Of a stretch of 44,583 nucleotides of DNA, positions 1 to 8,859 are shown piece after piece. Origin of the DNA: Hyphomicrobiales bacterium (GTDB lineage Bacteria > Pseudomonadota > Alphaproteobacteria > Rhizobiales > Rhizobiaceae); contig UCII01000038.1 in NCBI GenBank assembly GCA_900472485.1, positions 1 through 44,583 on the forward strand, written 5' to 3'. The position numbers were made by a program, and so were the translations under genes. The notes beneath the pieces are model-generated. The model ran no database searches. It was not told the DNA's origin and saw only the letters and a list, made by a program, of their open reading frames with translations. Each line of letters opens with the position of its first letter. Positions within the stretch are counted from its first letter, which is position 1.

Positions 1-405
1 GTCATCGGCCGCTCCAACCTGTTCGGCAAGCCGATGGCGCAATTACTGCTCAATGCCAATGCGACGGTCACGACAGCGCATTCGCGGACGAAGGACCTCG
101 CCTCCGTTGCAAGGGGTGCCGATATCCTGGTGGCGGCCGTTGGCCGTCCGGAGATGGTCAAGGCCGATTGGGTGAAGCCCGGCGCCACCGTCATCGATGT
201 CGGCATCAACCGGATCGCGGCCCCCGAGCGCGGCGAGGGCAAGAGCCGGCTGGTGGGCGATGTCGCCTATGCGGAAGCATCCGAAGTTGCCGCTGCCATC
301 ACCCCGGTTCCGGGCGGCGTCGGGCCGATGACGATCGCCATGCTGATGGCCAATACTGTCATCGCTGCCCATCGCGCCGCGGGTAAGAAGCCGCCGAAGT
401 TTTGA
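1..405 (+). CDS. folD: FolD C-terminal part (methylene-THF dehydrogenase/cyclohydrolase), cut by window edge
   Basis: Only the last 134 codons are present; the reading frame is open from base 1, so the start lies outside the window. FolD oxidises methylene-tetrahydrofolate to methenyl-THF with NADP and hydrolyses it to 10-formyl-THF in the cytoplasm. The visible part begins VIGRSNLFGKPMAQLL, the nucleotide-binding segment of FolD, and continues through GADILVAAVGRP, the GATVIDVGINR strand and the PVPGGVGPMTIAMLM signature near the C terminus. The gene is followed on the same strand by dmmD after 112 bases that contain a possible promoter. Its position beside THF-dependent demethylation genes suggests that it handles the C1 units they release. 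The family call is secure; the functional link is inferred from context. Confidence 0.95.
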   Translation, partial: VIGRSNLFGKPMAQLLLNANATVTTAHSRTKDLASVARGADILVAAVGRPEMVKADWVKPGATVIDVGINRIAAPERGEGKSRLVGDVAYAEASEVAAAITPVPGGVGPMTIAMLMANTVIAAHRAAGKKPPKF

Positions 406-449
406 ACGAAATACCAACCGGACGGCCAAGAAAAACCCTTCGGATCGGC

Positions 450-477
450 TTGCCAAGGCGCGAAAGACGATTATAGT
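450..477 (+). promoter_or_regulatory. Possible sigma-70-type promoter for the dmm operon
   Basis: TTGCCA at 450-455 and TATAGT at 472-477 are separated by 16 bases, close to a housekeeping promoter. It lies between the folD stop (405) and the dmmD start (518), whose Shine-Dalgarno-like GAGGGA is at 507-512. This is a pattern match only; transcription from folD could also run through. Confidence 0.35.
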
Positions 478-517
478 CAGGAAATAAATATTCCATAGAA
501 GAAAAAGAGGGAACGAA

Positions 518-1651
518 ATGGCATTATCATGGCGTTTCTCCGCCTTGGCGGACCGGCACCGTGCTCTCGGATCGAAACTCGAGGATTGGAGCGGCATGGG
601 AACCGCCTGGACCTACGAGAAGGACATGTCGCAGGAGCATGTCGCGATCCGCACCAAGGCCGGCATCATGGACGTTTCCGGCCTCAAGAAGGTGCATCTG
701 GTCGGGCCGCATGCCATTGCCGTGCTCGACTATATCACCACCCGCGACATGTCGAAGATCTATCCCGGCCGCTCGGTCTATGCCGCGATGCTGAACGATC
801 GCGGCTACTTCACCGACGACTGCATCGTCTACCGCACCGGTCCGAATTCCTGGATGCTGGTGCATGGTTCGGGCTCCGGCCACGAGGAAGTGCTTAAGCA
901 GGCGGCCGGCCGCAACTGCGCTGTCCTCTTCGACGACGATCTGCACGATCTGTCGCTGCAGGGTCCTGTCGCCGTCGATTATCTCGCCAAATATGTGCCC
1001 GGCATACGCGATCTCAAATACTTCCATCACATGCAGACGACGCTGTTCGGGGCGCCCGTGATGATCTCGCGCACCGGCTATACCGGCGAGCGCGGTTATG
1101 AGATCTTCGTGCGTGGTCAGGATGCGCCGATGGTCTGGGATCGCATCGTCGCGGAAGGCGAAGAGATGGGGATCATTCCCTGCTGCTTCAGCGTTCTCGA
1201 CATGCTGCGCGTCGAAAGCTACCTGCTGTTTTATCCCTATGATAACTCGCAGATGTATCCCTTCGCCGACCAGCCGCCCGGCGACAGCCTTTGGGAGCTC
1301 GGCCTCGATTTCACCGTCAGCCCCGGCAAGACGGGTTTCCGTGGTGCCGAGGAACATGCGCGCCTCAAGGGCAAGGAGCGTTTCAAGATCTTCGGCATGC
1401 TGATCGATGCCGATGGTCCGGCCGATCTCGGCGACGAGATCTATGCCGAGGGCAAAAAGGTCGGTGTCATCACCTGCCCCTGCTATTCGACCCTGACGAA
1501 GAAATCGATGGCGATCGCTCGCCTCGATGTCGATAAGGCCGTGCAGGGCACAAAGCTCGAAGTGCGTGGCAAGAGCCTAAAGGCGAGCGCGATTGCCCAT
1601 ACGCTGCCGTTCGACGACCCTGAAAAGAAGAAGAGGACGGCCATCGGTTAA
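518..1651 (+). CDS. dmmD: DmmD-like GcvT-family aminomethyltransferase
   Basis: A 377-residue protein of the GcvT/aminomethyltransferase fold. Residues about 47-200 form the THF-binding folate domain, with the hallmark SRTGYTGERGYEIF at 184-197; the C-terminal barrel runs to about 360. Family members transfer a C1 unit to tetrahydrofolate. This is not the glycine-cleavage GcvT: no gcvH or gcvP is nearby, and it heads the series dmmD-dmmA-dmmB-dmmC, the order known for bacterial dimethylamine monooxygenase loci. There the GcvT-like partner is thought to trap formaldehyde from N-demethylation as methylene-THF. ATG at 518 has GAGGGA five bases upstream. The stop codon overlaps the strong AAGGAGG ribosome site of dmmA, so the two are translated close together. 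Family is certain; the dmmD role rests on context. Confidence 0.88.
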   Translation: MALSWRFSALADRHRALGSKLEDWSGMGTAWTYEKDMSQEHVAIRTKAGIMDVSGLKKVHLVGPHAIAVLDYITTRDMSKIYPGRSVYAAMLNDRGYFTDDCIVYRTGPNSWMLVHGSGSGHEEVLKQAAGRNCAVLFDDDLHDLSLQGPVAVDYLAKYVPGIRDLKYFHHMQTTLFGAPVMISRTGYTGERGYEIFVRGQDAPMVWDRIVAEGEEMGIIPCCFSVLDMLRVESYLLFYPYDNSQMYPFADQPPGDSLWELGLDFTVSPGKTGFRGAEEHARLKGKERFKIFGMLIDADGPADLGDEIYAEGKKVGVITCPCYSTLTKKSMAIARLDVDKAVQGTKLEVRGKSLKASAIAHTLPFDDPEKKKRTAIG

Positions 1652-1661
1652 GGAGGCGCTC

Positions 1662-2267
1662 ATGCTTGTCGAAGGCATCAAGAGCCGGCCGGTCTACAAA
1701 GGCCTCGCCATTCAGACGCATGCCCGGCGGCATCTATTCGCGCTGGAAGGCGAGGGAGCGATGGCCCTTCTCGACCAGATGGCCGGGCTTGACGATACCA
1801 TCCTGTCGCGCAGCGAAATCGTCTATGTCGCGCGCGGCTCGCAGGGGAAAGGCCATGACGAGGCCTTGCGCCTGCTCGGCGCCGACATGTTCTTCACGGC
1901 GCCGACGATCGCAACGCTGCTCTTCCGTCTGAAAGGGTCGCTTTCGACAGCCCATATGGGCACGCGGCTCTATATCGCCGGTACTGAGGGTTTTATCGGC
2001 CAGGCAATGATGGTGGCGCTCGACTACGGCATGGATCATGCCTCGATCATCACGGAGCACCGCGGTTCCCTGGCGCGTCGCGTACAATGCGTCCATTGCA
2101 AGGGCATCACCGACGATGTCACGCATAGTCCTTTCGCCTGCAGTCATTGCGGTCTGCCGCTTCTGGTGCGCGACCACTACTCGCGCCGTCTCGGCGCTTT
2201 CCAGGGCGTCAATATTGATGCGGAAGAGCCGGGCACGGCGCCTGATCCCGAGGAGTTGTTCCTGTGA
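1662..2267 (+). CDS. dmmA: Dimethylamine monooxygenase small subunit, DmmA family
   Basis: A 201-residue protein (about 22 kDa), near the roughly 24 kDa small subunit reported for secondary-amine monooxygenase. The N-terminal about 130 residues form a ferredoxin-reductase-like alpha/beta segment (LYIAGTEGFIGQAMMVAL at 103-120). The C-terminal part carries two Cys-x2-Cys pairs, C143/C146 and C160/C163, a metal-binding ribbon. ATG 1662 was chosen because AAGGAGG (1650-1656) stands just before it; the longer upstream reading lies inside dmmD. The last bases overlap the GTG start of dmmB (GTGA), a sign of coupled translation. It probably bridges the reductase, haem and THF subunits; the exact role of the cysteines is not shown by sequence. 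Confidence 0.85.
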   Translation: MLVEGIKSRPVYKGLAIQTHARRHLFALEGEGAMALLDQMAGLDDTILSRSEIVYVARGSQGKGHDEALRLLGADMFFTAPTIATLLFRLKGSLSTAHMGTRLYIAGTEGFIGQAMMVALDYGMDHASIITEHRGSLARRVQCVHCKGITDDVTHSPFACSHCGLPLLVRDHYSRRLGAFQGVNIDAEEPGTAPDPEELFL

Positions 2268-3229
2268 GCGGTGGTACGGAAATTCCGGTTCGTGTCGCGA
2301 AGGTGACGCCAGTCGCCGATCGCATCAAGCGATTCCGCTTCGAGCGTCTTGATGGCGCGCCGATGCCTTATTTTTCCGGCGGCGCCCATGTCATCGTCTC
2401 GATGAACGATGAAGGCCATGTTCGTCGCAATGCCTATTCGCTGATGTCGCCGCCGCATGATTGCTCGGCCTATGAGATCAGCGTGCTGCGCGTCGAGGAA
2501 TCGCGCGGCGGTTCCGCCTTCATGCATGAGAAGGTGAGGGAGGGTGACGAGCTCAAGGTCAGCTATCCCGTCAATCTCTTCCAGCCGGATTGGCGCGGGC
2601 GCAAGCATCTGCTGATTGCCGGCGGCATCGGCATCACCCCCTTCATTGCGATGATGCAGCAATTCTCCCGCGAGGGCGCGAATTTCGAGCTGCATTATGC
2701 CGTGCGTTCGATCGATCGCGGCGCCTATTGTCGGGAGCTTGTCGAGCAATATGGATCGCAGCGGGTGAAGATCTATTGCGATGCCGATCGCAATTTCATG
2801 CCCGTAGCACGTCTGCTCGAAAGCCAGCCGCTCGGCACGCATCTCTATGTCTGCGGTCCCTCAGGCATGATTGACGGCGTGTTGAAAACGGGCATCGAGG
2901 CCGGCTGGCCGGAACAGAACCTGCATTCCGAACGCTTCTTGTCGTCACAGCCCGGCAAGCCTTTCTCCGTCATGCTGACGCGGTCGGGCAAGACCGTTCA
3001 CGTCGGTCATCATGAGAGCATGCTGGAGGCGATCGAGGCTGCCGGCATCGATGCGCCCTTCCTCTGTCGCGGCGGCGCCTGCGGGCAGTGCGAGACAGGT
3101 GTTGCCGTTTGCGACGGCAAGCTTCTGCATAATGACGTCTATTTGAGCGATGAAGAAAAGGCCTCGGGCCGAAAGGTGATGATCTGCGTCTCCCGTTTCG
3201 AAGGAAGCGCGCTGCATCTCGACCTTTAG
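2264..3229 (+). CDS. dmmB: Dimethylamine monooxygenase reductase subunit, DmmB (flavin, 2Fe-2S)
   Basis: A 321-residue oxidoreductase of the phthalate-dioxygenase-reductase type. The flavin domain includes RNAYSL (55-60), the NAD(P)H domain includes GGIGITP (120-126) and VCGPSGM (196-202), and the C-terminal ferredoxin has Cys268-x4-Cys273-x2-Cys276 and Cys308, the four [2Fe-2S] ligands. It should pass electrons from NADPH to the haem subunit encoded downstream. The start is GTG at 2264, overlapping the TGA of dmmA by four bases. The size matches the roughly 36 kDa flavin/iron-sulfur subunit known for the amine monooxygenase. The family is certain; the subunit assignment follows from its place between dmmA and the DUF3445 gene. 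Confidence 0.9.
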   Translation: MSGGTEIPVRVAKVTPVADRIKRFRFERLDGAPMPYFSGGAHVIVSMNDEGHVRRNAYSLMSPPHDCSAYEISVLRVEESRGGSAFMHEKVREGDELKVSYPVNLFQPDWRGRKHLLIAGGIGITPFIAMMQQFSREGANFELHYAVRSIDRGAYCRELVEQYGSQRVKIYCDADRNFMPVARLLESQPLGTHLYVCGPSGMIDGVLKTGIEAGWPEQNLHSERFLSSQPGKPFSVMLTRSGKTVHVGHHESMLEAIEAAGIDAPFLCRGGACGQCETGVAVCDGKLLHNDVYLSDEEKASGRKVMICVSRFEGSALHLDL

Positions 3230-3258
3230 GCACTCAACCGATATCCAGGAGAACGGAC

Positions 3259-4299
3259 ATGGCAATCGCCTTCAAGCAGGAAACGTTCAGGGACGATTTC
3301 AGCTACCGCAACAGTCCGGAAAACATCAGGCGTTTCCCGTTCCCCTTCGATCGCGACGAATACATGTATTCGGTCAACATGGAACCGCATGTGAAGGGGC
3401 GGAAGAACACGGTCTACGAAAGCCTGATCGACGTCGACGAGCACTATGTCGCCGAGATGCACGACCGGGCTCTGGTGCTGAAGGAAGATCCGCTGCGTTA
3501 TCAGGCGCTGCCGCACATGATGACGGCGCAATGGGATACGCTGGAACTGCTGATGGAAGAGCAGGCGGCCGGCTATCCCGAGCATTTCACGCTCACCAAG
3601 AATGGCGACCAGCGGCGCTGGATCAATCGTCCCCTTGGCATCGACGACACTTTCACCTTCGGCGATGCGTCGACGCTGCCTTACGAACCCTTCGAATACA
3701 TCACCCGACAGGCGCAGGGTGATTTCTGCATCGTCGACCAGCGCGACGGCAATCTCTGGATGGATGCCGGCATGGTGACGACGCAGGCCGATTGGTCGCT
3801 CGATTTCGATATCGGCATGAACTTCATGGAATGGCACGGGCCGGTGCCGCTTGCCCACCAGATCGGCGTATTCGACCGTGCGCTCAAATTTCTCTTGAAC
3901 CTGCAGCTGGGCAAGCCGACGCGCCGGTTCAACTGGACGATGACGATCAATCCGCGCCTCGATACCAGCCCCGAAAACTACCCGAAATGGGGTCCGGATC
4001 GCACCACGGTGACGCCAGAGAATGTCGGCGAGAAGGTGCACTTGCGCGTCGAGCTGCAGAGCCTGTGGCGCCTGCCGCGCTCGAACGCCATCCTCTTCGT
4101 CATCCGCTGCTACCTGATGAACATGAACGAGCTCGTCACTGTGCCGAAATGGGCGCGCCGCTTCCCGCGTGTGCTCAAAACCTTGCCGCCGGAGCTCATC
4201 GACTACAAGGGCCTGACGCGCTTCCGCCAGACCACGATCGACTGGCTGTCGAAATATGACGACGGCGCCCCGACCAGTCCCGGCATTTTTCCGGATTGA
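3259..4299 (+). CDS. dmmC: Haem-dependent oxidative N-demethylase, DmmC (DUF3445)
   Basis: A 346-residue DUF3445 protein, the haem-PAS catalytic subunit of dimethylamine monooxygenase, which oxidises dimethylamine with O2 and NADPH-derived electrons to methylamine and formaldehyde. Family features seen are RRFPFPFDRDEYMYSVNM near the N terminus, VDEHYVAEMHDRALVLKEDP around 60, and LRVELQSLWRLPRSNAILF near 260. The predicted mass of about 40 kDa fits the catalytic subunit. The ATG at 3259 is preceded by AGGAGA. It sits 29 bases after dmmB and 67 bases before tmm. DUF3445 members are a class of PAS-fold enzymes; the haem ligand cannot be assigned confidently from sequence reading alone. Confidence 0.9.
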   Translation: MAIAFKQETFRDDFSYRNSPENIRRFPFPFDRDEYMYSVNMEPHVKGRKNTVYESLIDVDEHYVAEMHDRALVLKEDPLRYQALPHMMTAQWDTLELLMEEQAAGYPEHFTLTKNGDQRRWINRPLGIDDTFTFGDASTLPYEPFEYITRQAQGDFCIVDQRDGNLWMDAGMVTTQADWSLDFDIGMNFMEWHGPVPLAHQIGVFDRALKFLLNLQLGKPTRRFNWTMTINPRLDTSPENYPKWGPDRTTVTPENVGEKVHLRVELQSLWRLPRSNAILFVIRCYLMNMNELVTVPKWARRFPRVLKTLPPELIDYKGLTRFRQTTIDWLSKYDDGAPTSPGIFPD

Positions 4300-4366
4300 T
4301 GCCGACACGGCGCGAAACGACAGCATGCCATAAGAACTTCGATAGAATCGAGAAGGGGAATGCCAC

Positions 4367-5704
4367 ATGACACGAGTTGCCGTTATCGGTGCCGGCCCTT
4401 CGGGCCTTGCCCAGCTAAGAGCCTTTCAATCGGCCGCAAAGAAGGGTGCTGATATCCCGGAAGTCGTCTGCTTCGAAAAGCAGGCGGATTGGGGCGGCCT
4501 TTGGAACTATACCTGGCGCACGGGCCTCGATGAATATGGCGAGCCGGTGCATGGCAGCATGTATCGCTATCTCTGGTCGAACGGCCCGAAAGAATGCCTG
4601 GAATTTGCCGACTATTCCTTCGAGGAGCATTTCGGCAAACCGATTGCCTCCTATCCGCCGCGCGCCGTACTTTGGGACTATATCAAGGGCCGCGTCGAGA
4701 AAGCCGATGTGCGCAAATGGGTACGTTTCAGCACGCCCGTGCGCATGGTACGCTTCGATGAAGAGACGAAGAAGTTCACGGTAACCGCGCATGATCGGCC
4801 TCAGGACCGGATGTATGACGAGGTGTTCGACTATGTCGTCGTTGCCTCAGGCCACTTCTCGACGCCGAACGTGCCCTACTTCGAAGGGGTGAAGACCTTC
4901 AACGGCCGCGTGCTGCATGCCCATGATTTTCGCGATGCACTGGAGTTCAAGGGCAAGGACGTATTGCTCGTCGGGCGCAGCTATTCGGCCGAGGATATCG
5001 GCTCGCAATGCTGGAAATATGGGGCAAAGTCGGTGACGACGAGCTATCGCTCCAAGCCGATGGGCTTCAAATGGCCCGAGAATTTCGAGGAGCGGCCGCT
5101 GTTGACGCGTCTTGAAAACAAGACGGCCTACTTCCTCGACGGCTCATCGAAGGATGTCGACGCGCTGATCCTCTGCACAGGCTATCAGCACCATTTCCCC
5201 TTCCTGCCTGACGAGCTGCGGCTAAAGACTGCCAACCGTCTCTGGGCCGACCACCTCTACAAGGGTGTGGTCTTCGACAAGAACCCGCAGCTTTTCTACA
5301 TCGGCATGCAGGACCAGTTCTACACCTTCAACATGTTCGACGTTCAGGCGTGGTGGGCGCGCGACGTCATCATGGGCCGCATCAAGCTGCCACCGGAAGA
5401 AGAGCTGCAGGCAAACTTCGACAAATGGCGTGCCCGCGAGGAAACGCTCGAGGATGCGGAGCAGATGATCTGGTATCAGGGCGATTATGTGAAGGAACTG
5501 CTCGCCGAGACCGATTATCCGAGCTTCGATATCGAAGGTACGAACAAGACCTTCATGGAGTGGGAGCATCACAAGGCAGAAAACATCATGGGCTTCCGCG
5601 ACCACGCCTACCGTTCGCTGATGACCGGCACCATGTCGCCGACGCATCACACACCCTGGGTCGATGCGCTCGATGATTCCATGGAGGAATATCTGCGCAA
5701 TTGA
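4367..5704 (+). CDS. tmm: Trimethylamine monooxygenase (bacterial FMO)
   Basis: A 445-residue flavin-containing monooxygenase expected to oxidise trimethylamine to trimethylamine N-oxide with NADPH and O2. The FAD-binding GAGPSG is at 8-13, the FMO signature FNGRVLHAHDF at 178-188, the NADPH-binding GRSYSAEDIG at 203-212 and the TGY motif at 271-273. Length and the conserved aromatic-rich C-terminal part (FYTFNMFDVQAWWARD) match the bacterial Tmm group rather than Baeyer-Villiger enzymes. ATG 4367 has AAGGGGA upstream. It ends the dmm-tmm run; a terminator hairpin follows. Neighbouring tdm, which uses the product, strongly supports the substrate. Other tertiary amines or sulfides could also be oxidised. 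Confidence 0.93.
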   Translation: MTRVAVIGAGPSGLAQLRAFQSAAKKGADIPEVVCFEKQADWGGLWNYTWRTGLDEYGEPVHGSMYRYLWSNGPKECLEFADYSFEEHFGKPIASYPPRAVLWDYIKGRVEKADVRKWVRFSTPVRMVRFDEETKKFTVTAHDRPQDRMYDEVFDYVVVASGHFSTPNVPYFEGVKTFNGRVLHAHDFRDALEFKGKDVLLVGRSYSAEDIGSQCWKYGAKSVTTSYRSKPMGFKWPENFEERPLLTRLENKTAYFLDGSSKDVDALILCTGYQHHFPFLPDELRLKTANRLWADHLYKGVVFDKNPQLFYIGMQDQFYTFNMFDVQAWWARDVIMGRIKLPPEEELQANFDKWRAREETLEDAEQMIWYQGDYVKELLAETDYPSFDIEGTNKTFMEWEHHKAENIMGFRDHAYRSLMTGTMSPTHHTPWVDALDDSMEEYLRN

Positions 5705-5727
5705 TCCGCGCTCATTTCCCCACCTGA

Positions 5728-5766
5728 CCGGCAAAGGAGGCGAAGAGCAGCCCTTGCCGGATTTTT
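5728..5766 (+). terminator. Rho-independent terminator after tmm
   Basis: CCGGCAA (5728-5734) pairs with TTGCCGG (5754-5760), and is followed at once by ATTTTT (5761-5766). It lies 24 bases past the tmm stop and before the PAS-protein start, so the dmm-tmm transcript probably ends here and the PAS gene has low or separate expression. Confidence 0.65.
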
Positions 5767-5821
5767 ATGCGTTGAGACGAAACGAGTTCATCCGCAACCT
5801 TCTCTTCGGGGCACGGCCTTC

Positions 5822-6421
5822 ATGGATTTCCAGACAAGCGTTCTCGGCCGCATGGCGGGTTTTCTTTATCGCTGCCGGGCAGACGAAAATTATACGATGC
5901 TTGAGATGACCGACGGCATCGAGCGCATCTTCGGTTATCCCGCTGACGAGATCATCGGCAACCGCACGCGAACCTTTACGTCGATCATGTGCGAAGAGGA
6001 TATCCCGCTTATGGACGAGCTTGTCGGCAAGGCGCTGGAAGCCCGCACCGACTGGACGATGGAGTATCGCATCCGTCATCGCGACGGCCATTTTCTCTGG
6101 GTAACGGAGACCGGCGGCGGCGTATGGGACGAGGCTGGGGAGCTTCTTTATCTCGAAGGCAGCATCCTGAATATCGAATCGCTCTATCAGCGTATCGACG
6201 AGCAGACCGCTGGCATGCGGGTCACGGCGTCGAAGACCAATGAGATCCTGCAGTCCCTGCGCTATCTGAAGCTTCTTGCCGTCAATGCCGGCATCGAGGC
6301 GGCAAGAGCCGGCACGGCCGGATCGGGTTTTGCGGTTCTGGCGGCAGAGATGCGTACGCTTGCCAATTCCTCGGAAGAGGCGGCGCGCGCAATCTCGGCC
6401 GCGCAGAAGAAGTCGGATTAG
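5822..6421 (+). CDS. Small soluble PAS protein with a shortened chemoreceptor signalling tip
   Basis: A 199-residue protein without membrane segments. Residues about 10-118 form a PAS domain (DGIERIFGYPADEIIGN, and the PAC part MEYRIRHRDGHFLWV). After a short helix, residues about 146-187 match the methyl-accepting chemoreceptor hairpin tip (LAVNAGIEAARAGTAGSGFAVLAAEMRTLA), but only about 30 residues precede and 35 follow it, so the usual long coiled-coil arms and methylation region are missing. It lies between tmm and tdm; its stop overlaps the tdm stop from the other strand. A role as a cytosolic sensor linked to methylated amines or redox state is possible but unproven. No strong ribosome site precedes ATG 5822; ATG 5852 is an alternative. 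Confidence 0.75.
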   Translation: MDFQTSVLGRMAGFLYRCRADENYTMLEMTDGIERIFGYPADEIIGNRTRTFTSIMCEEDIPLMDELVGKALEARTDWTMEYRIRHRDGHFLWVTETGGGVWDEAGELLYLEGSILNIESLYQRIDEQTAGMRVTASKTNEILQSLRYLKLLAVNAGIEAARAGTAGSGFAVLAAEMRTLANSSEEAARAISAAQKKSD

Positions 6422-8787
6422 GATCGCGGCCGCGTCTTCTGCGGATCGTAGTGAGAAAGCGGCACGATGACAGCCGGAAGCCGCTTTTGCTGACCGTCCA
6501 GCTTGCCAATCTCAACCTTGGTGCCGACGCTCGCATGCGTGACGTCGACACGGGCGAGCGCGATGGTTTTGCCGAGGATCGGTGAACGGGTGGCGCTGGT
6601 GACCACGCCGATCTGCGCGCGGCCGATATGGATGCAATCGCCGTGTCCGACAGCCTCGTTGGCCTCGATATCAAGTCCGACCATCAGATGCCGTGGGTTT
6701 TCCTTTCGCCTGACCAACGCCTCGCGCCCGACGAAATCGTCCTGCTTGGATTTCAGGGGAACGGTGAAGCCGATGCCGGCCTCGAAGGGATCGGTCTGAT
6801 CGTCGAATTCGTGATGGGCAAAGACCAGGCCCGCCTCGATGCGAACCATATCAAGCGCCTCCAGGCCCATCGGCTTCAGACCATAGGGCTCGCCGGCTTT
6901 CCAGACCGCATCGAAGACGGTGGCCGCATCCTTCGGATGGCAGAAGATCTCGTAGCCGAGCTCGCCGGTATAACCGGTCCGCGACACGACGACGGGTGCG
7001 CCCTCGAAGTGGCCGATGCGGCCGACCGCGAAACGGAACCATTCGAGCTCGCCGATCGTCGGCTGACGCGGCGCCGTCCAGATGATCTCCTTGAGGATAT
7101 CGCGGCTCTTCGGGCCCTGTAGCGCGATGTTGTGCATCTGGTCGGTGGAGGAGCGCACCCAGGCCTTGAAGCCTTTCTTCTCCGCCTGCTCGCGCAGCCA
7201 GATGCCGCTATAGTCATCGCCGCCGATCCAGCGGAAGTTCTTGTCGCCGAGGCGGAACAGCGTGCCGTCGTCGATCATGCCGCCGTGCTCGTAGCACATG
7301 GCGGAATAGACGACCTGTCCGGTCGAGAGCTTGCGCACGTCGCGCGTCAGGCAATATTGCAGCAATTCCTCCGCATCCGGCCCAGTCACCTCGAACTTGC
7401 GCAGTGGCGAGAGGTCGATGACCACGGCGCGTTCGCGGCAGGCCCAATATTCCTCGACCGGTCCTTCCGAGGAGAAGCGGTTCGGCAGCCAGAAGCCGCG
7501 ATATTCAGTGTAATCGCGCGTCAGGGCGGAGAGGCGCGGGTGAAACGCGGTTTCCCGCGTCAGTTCGGGGTCGGCGTCAGGGGTCATGCGATAGGCCACC
7601 GCTCGTGTGAATTTTTCTTTGCCGGAAAAGGTGCGCACGTGAATGTCTGTCGGATCCCAGCCGTTAGCCGCATCGATGTCATCGGGGCAGGAGGAGGAGA
7701 CGCAGACGAGATCTGTCAGCGCGCGCATCAGGACGTAGTCGCCGGGTCTCGACCAGGGCTCGTCGAGATAGAGCTGGTTATTGTGATCGACATTGGTGTT
7801 GTAGAAGTAGTTGAGCGCCTCCCAGCCCTTTCGGCCGGCAATGCCGTAGGGTGTAAGGGCTGCATTGAAATTGTCGGTGCAATTCACGTGGCCGGGATAG
7901 CCCATGTCGTCGTAATAGCGGGAATTGCAGGCCGTTGCGAAGGCGTCGTGGCGGCCGACCGTATCCTGGACGATCTCCACCAGTGGCTCGAAATCGCGGT
8001 CGAAGGCCTTCGATGGCAGGCCGGGAGCCGGATAGCTGCGGCCGAGCAGAGTGCGGGTCACTGTAGAATCAAGCGCGAGATCAAGGCCCTTGTCGACCTT
8101 GCGCGCGGAAAAGGCCTGGAAGTCGGTGCATTGCCGACCATAGACATCGATGATCTGAATATATTCGCCGGCGCGGACAAAATAGGCCGAAGCGGTCGCC
8201 GCTTTTATGCGAATATCCTCGATCGGGTCGGCGAGCGGTTCGGGCAATGCGGAAGCATAGTCTCGCAGGATCGTCGCGCGGCGGATTCTGACTTCAATAG
8301 GCGTTGCCGTATCCTGGGTCTCAGGCGACATGGCCATTCCTGGCGCACAGGCGACAAGCAGGCCTTTGGTCGCGATCGTGAATTCCGCGGTACTGCCTGC
8401 CGGTGAAGCGGCGCCGAAGAGGCGAAGCGCTGCCGCAGAGGCCAGATCGGCCCCACGCCGCTCCAGCGCCGCTCTGACGCGAGCCGCACTTTCATCCCTA
8501 GAGGAAAGAATGGCTTTCAGACCTGTTGCTTCGCCGGTGAATGCCGAGCCCACGCCAGCGGATTGAAAGCGGCCCTTTTCGTCGATGAAGGTGAGCTCGC
8601 AGACCTGCCCGCCTTCGCTATCCGTCACCGAAACCCGGTCGCCGGGTTCGACGCGCACGACCAGGGATCCGCCGCCCTTGCAGCGATAGCGCTCGGTATC
8701 TTGCAGCAGCGCTGGAATGCCCGGATAGCGGATAATGCTCGCCGAGACGGGCCGTATTCCGGCGGTTGACGGATGGAGATCTCGCAT
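6418..8787 (-). CDS. tdm: Trimethylamine N-oxide demethylase (DUF1989-GcvT fusion)
   Basis: A 789-residue two-domain enzyme. The N-terminal half (about 20-390) is DUF1989, the C-terminal half (about 410-780) a GcvT-type THF-binding domain with SRTGYTGELGYEIF at 602-615. This architecture defines Tdm, which splits TMAO to dimethylamine and formaldehyde and can load the formaldehyde on THF. Cysteines 287, 303 and 367 have the spacing (16 and 64) I recall for the zinc-binding cysteines of characterised Tdm. It is divergent from the APC permease and convergent with the PAS gene. AGAGGG lies just upstream of ATG 8787. Together with tmm and dmmABC it completes conversion of trimethylamine to methylamine. 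Confidence 0.92.
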   Translation of the reverse strand: MRDLHPSTAGIRPVSASIIRYPGIPALLQDTERYRCKGGGSLVVRVEPGDRVSVTDSEGGQVCELTFIDEKGRFQSAGVGSAFTGEATGLKAILSSRDESAARVRAALERRGADLASAAALRLFGAASPAGSTAEFTIATKGLLVACAPGMAMSPETQDTATPIEVRIRRATILRDYASALPEPLADPIEDIRIKAATASAYFVRAGEYIQIIDVYGRQCTDFQAFSARKVDKGLDLALDSTVTRTLLGRSYPAPGLPSKAFDRDFEPLVEIVQDTVGRHDAFATACNSRYYDDMGYPGHVNCTDNFNAALTPYGIAGRKGWEALNYFYNTNVDHNNQLYLDEPWSRPGDYVLMRALTDLVCVSSSCPDDIDAANGWDPTDIHVRTFSGKEKFTRAVAYRMTPDADPELTRETAFHPRLSALTRDYTEYRGFWLPNRFSSEGPVEEYWACRERAVVIDLSPLRKFEVTGPDAEELLQYCLTRDVRKLSTGQVVYSAMCYEHGGMIDDGTLFRLGDKNFRWIGGDDYSGIWLREQAEKKGFKAWVRSSTDQMHNIALQGPKSRDILKEIIWTAPRQPTIGELEWFRFAVGRIGHFEGAPVVVSRTGYTGELGYEIFCHPKDAATVFDAVWKAGEPYGLKPMGLEALDMVRIEAGLVFAHHEFDDQTDPFEAGIGFTVPLKSKQDDFVGREALVRRKENPRHLMVGLDIEANEAVGHGDCIHIGRAQIGVVTSATRSPILGKTIALARVDVTHASVGTKVEIGKLDGQQKRLPAVIVPLSHYDPQKTRPRS

Positions 8788-8859
8788 AGAGCCCTCTCGG
8801 GAAATGAGGCGTGTCGGACACCGGAATCATGCTGACAAAATGCCGTCTGAAAGTAAAGG

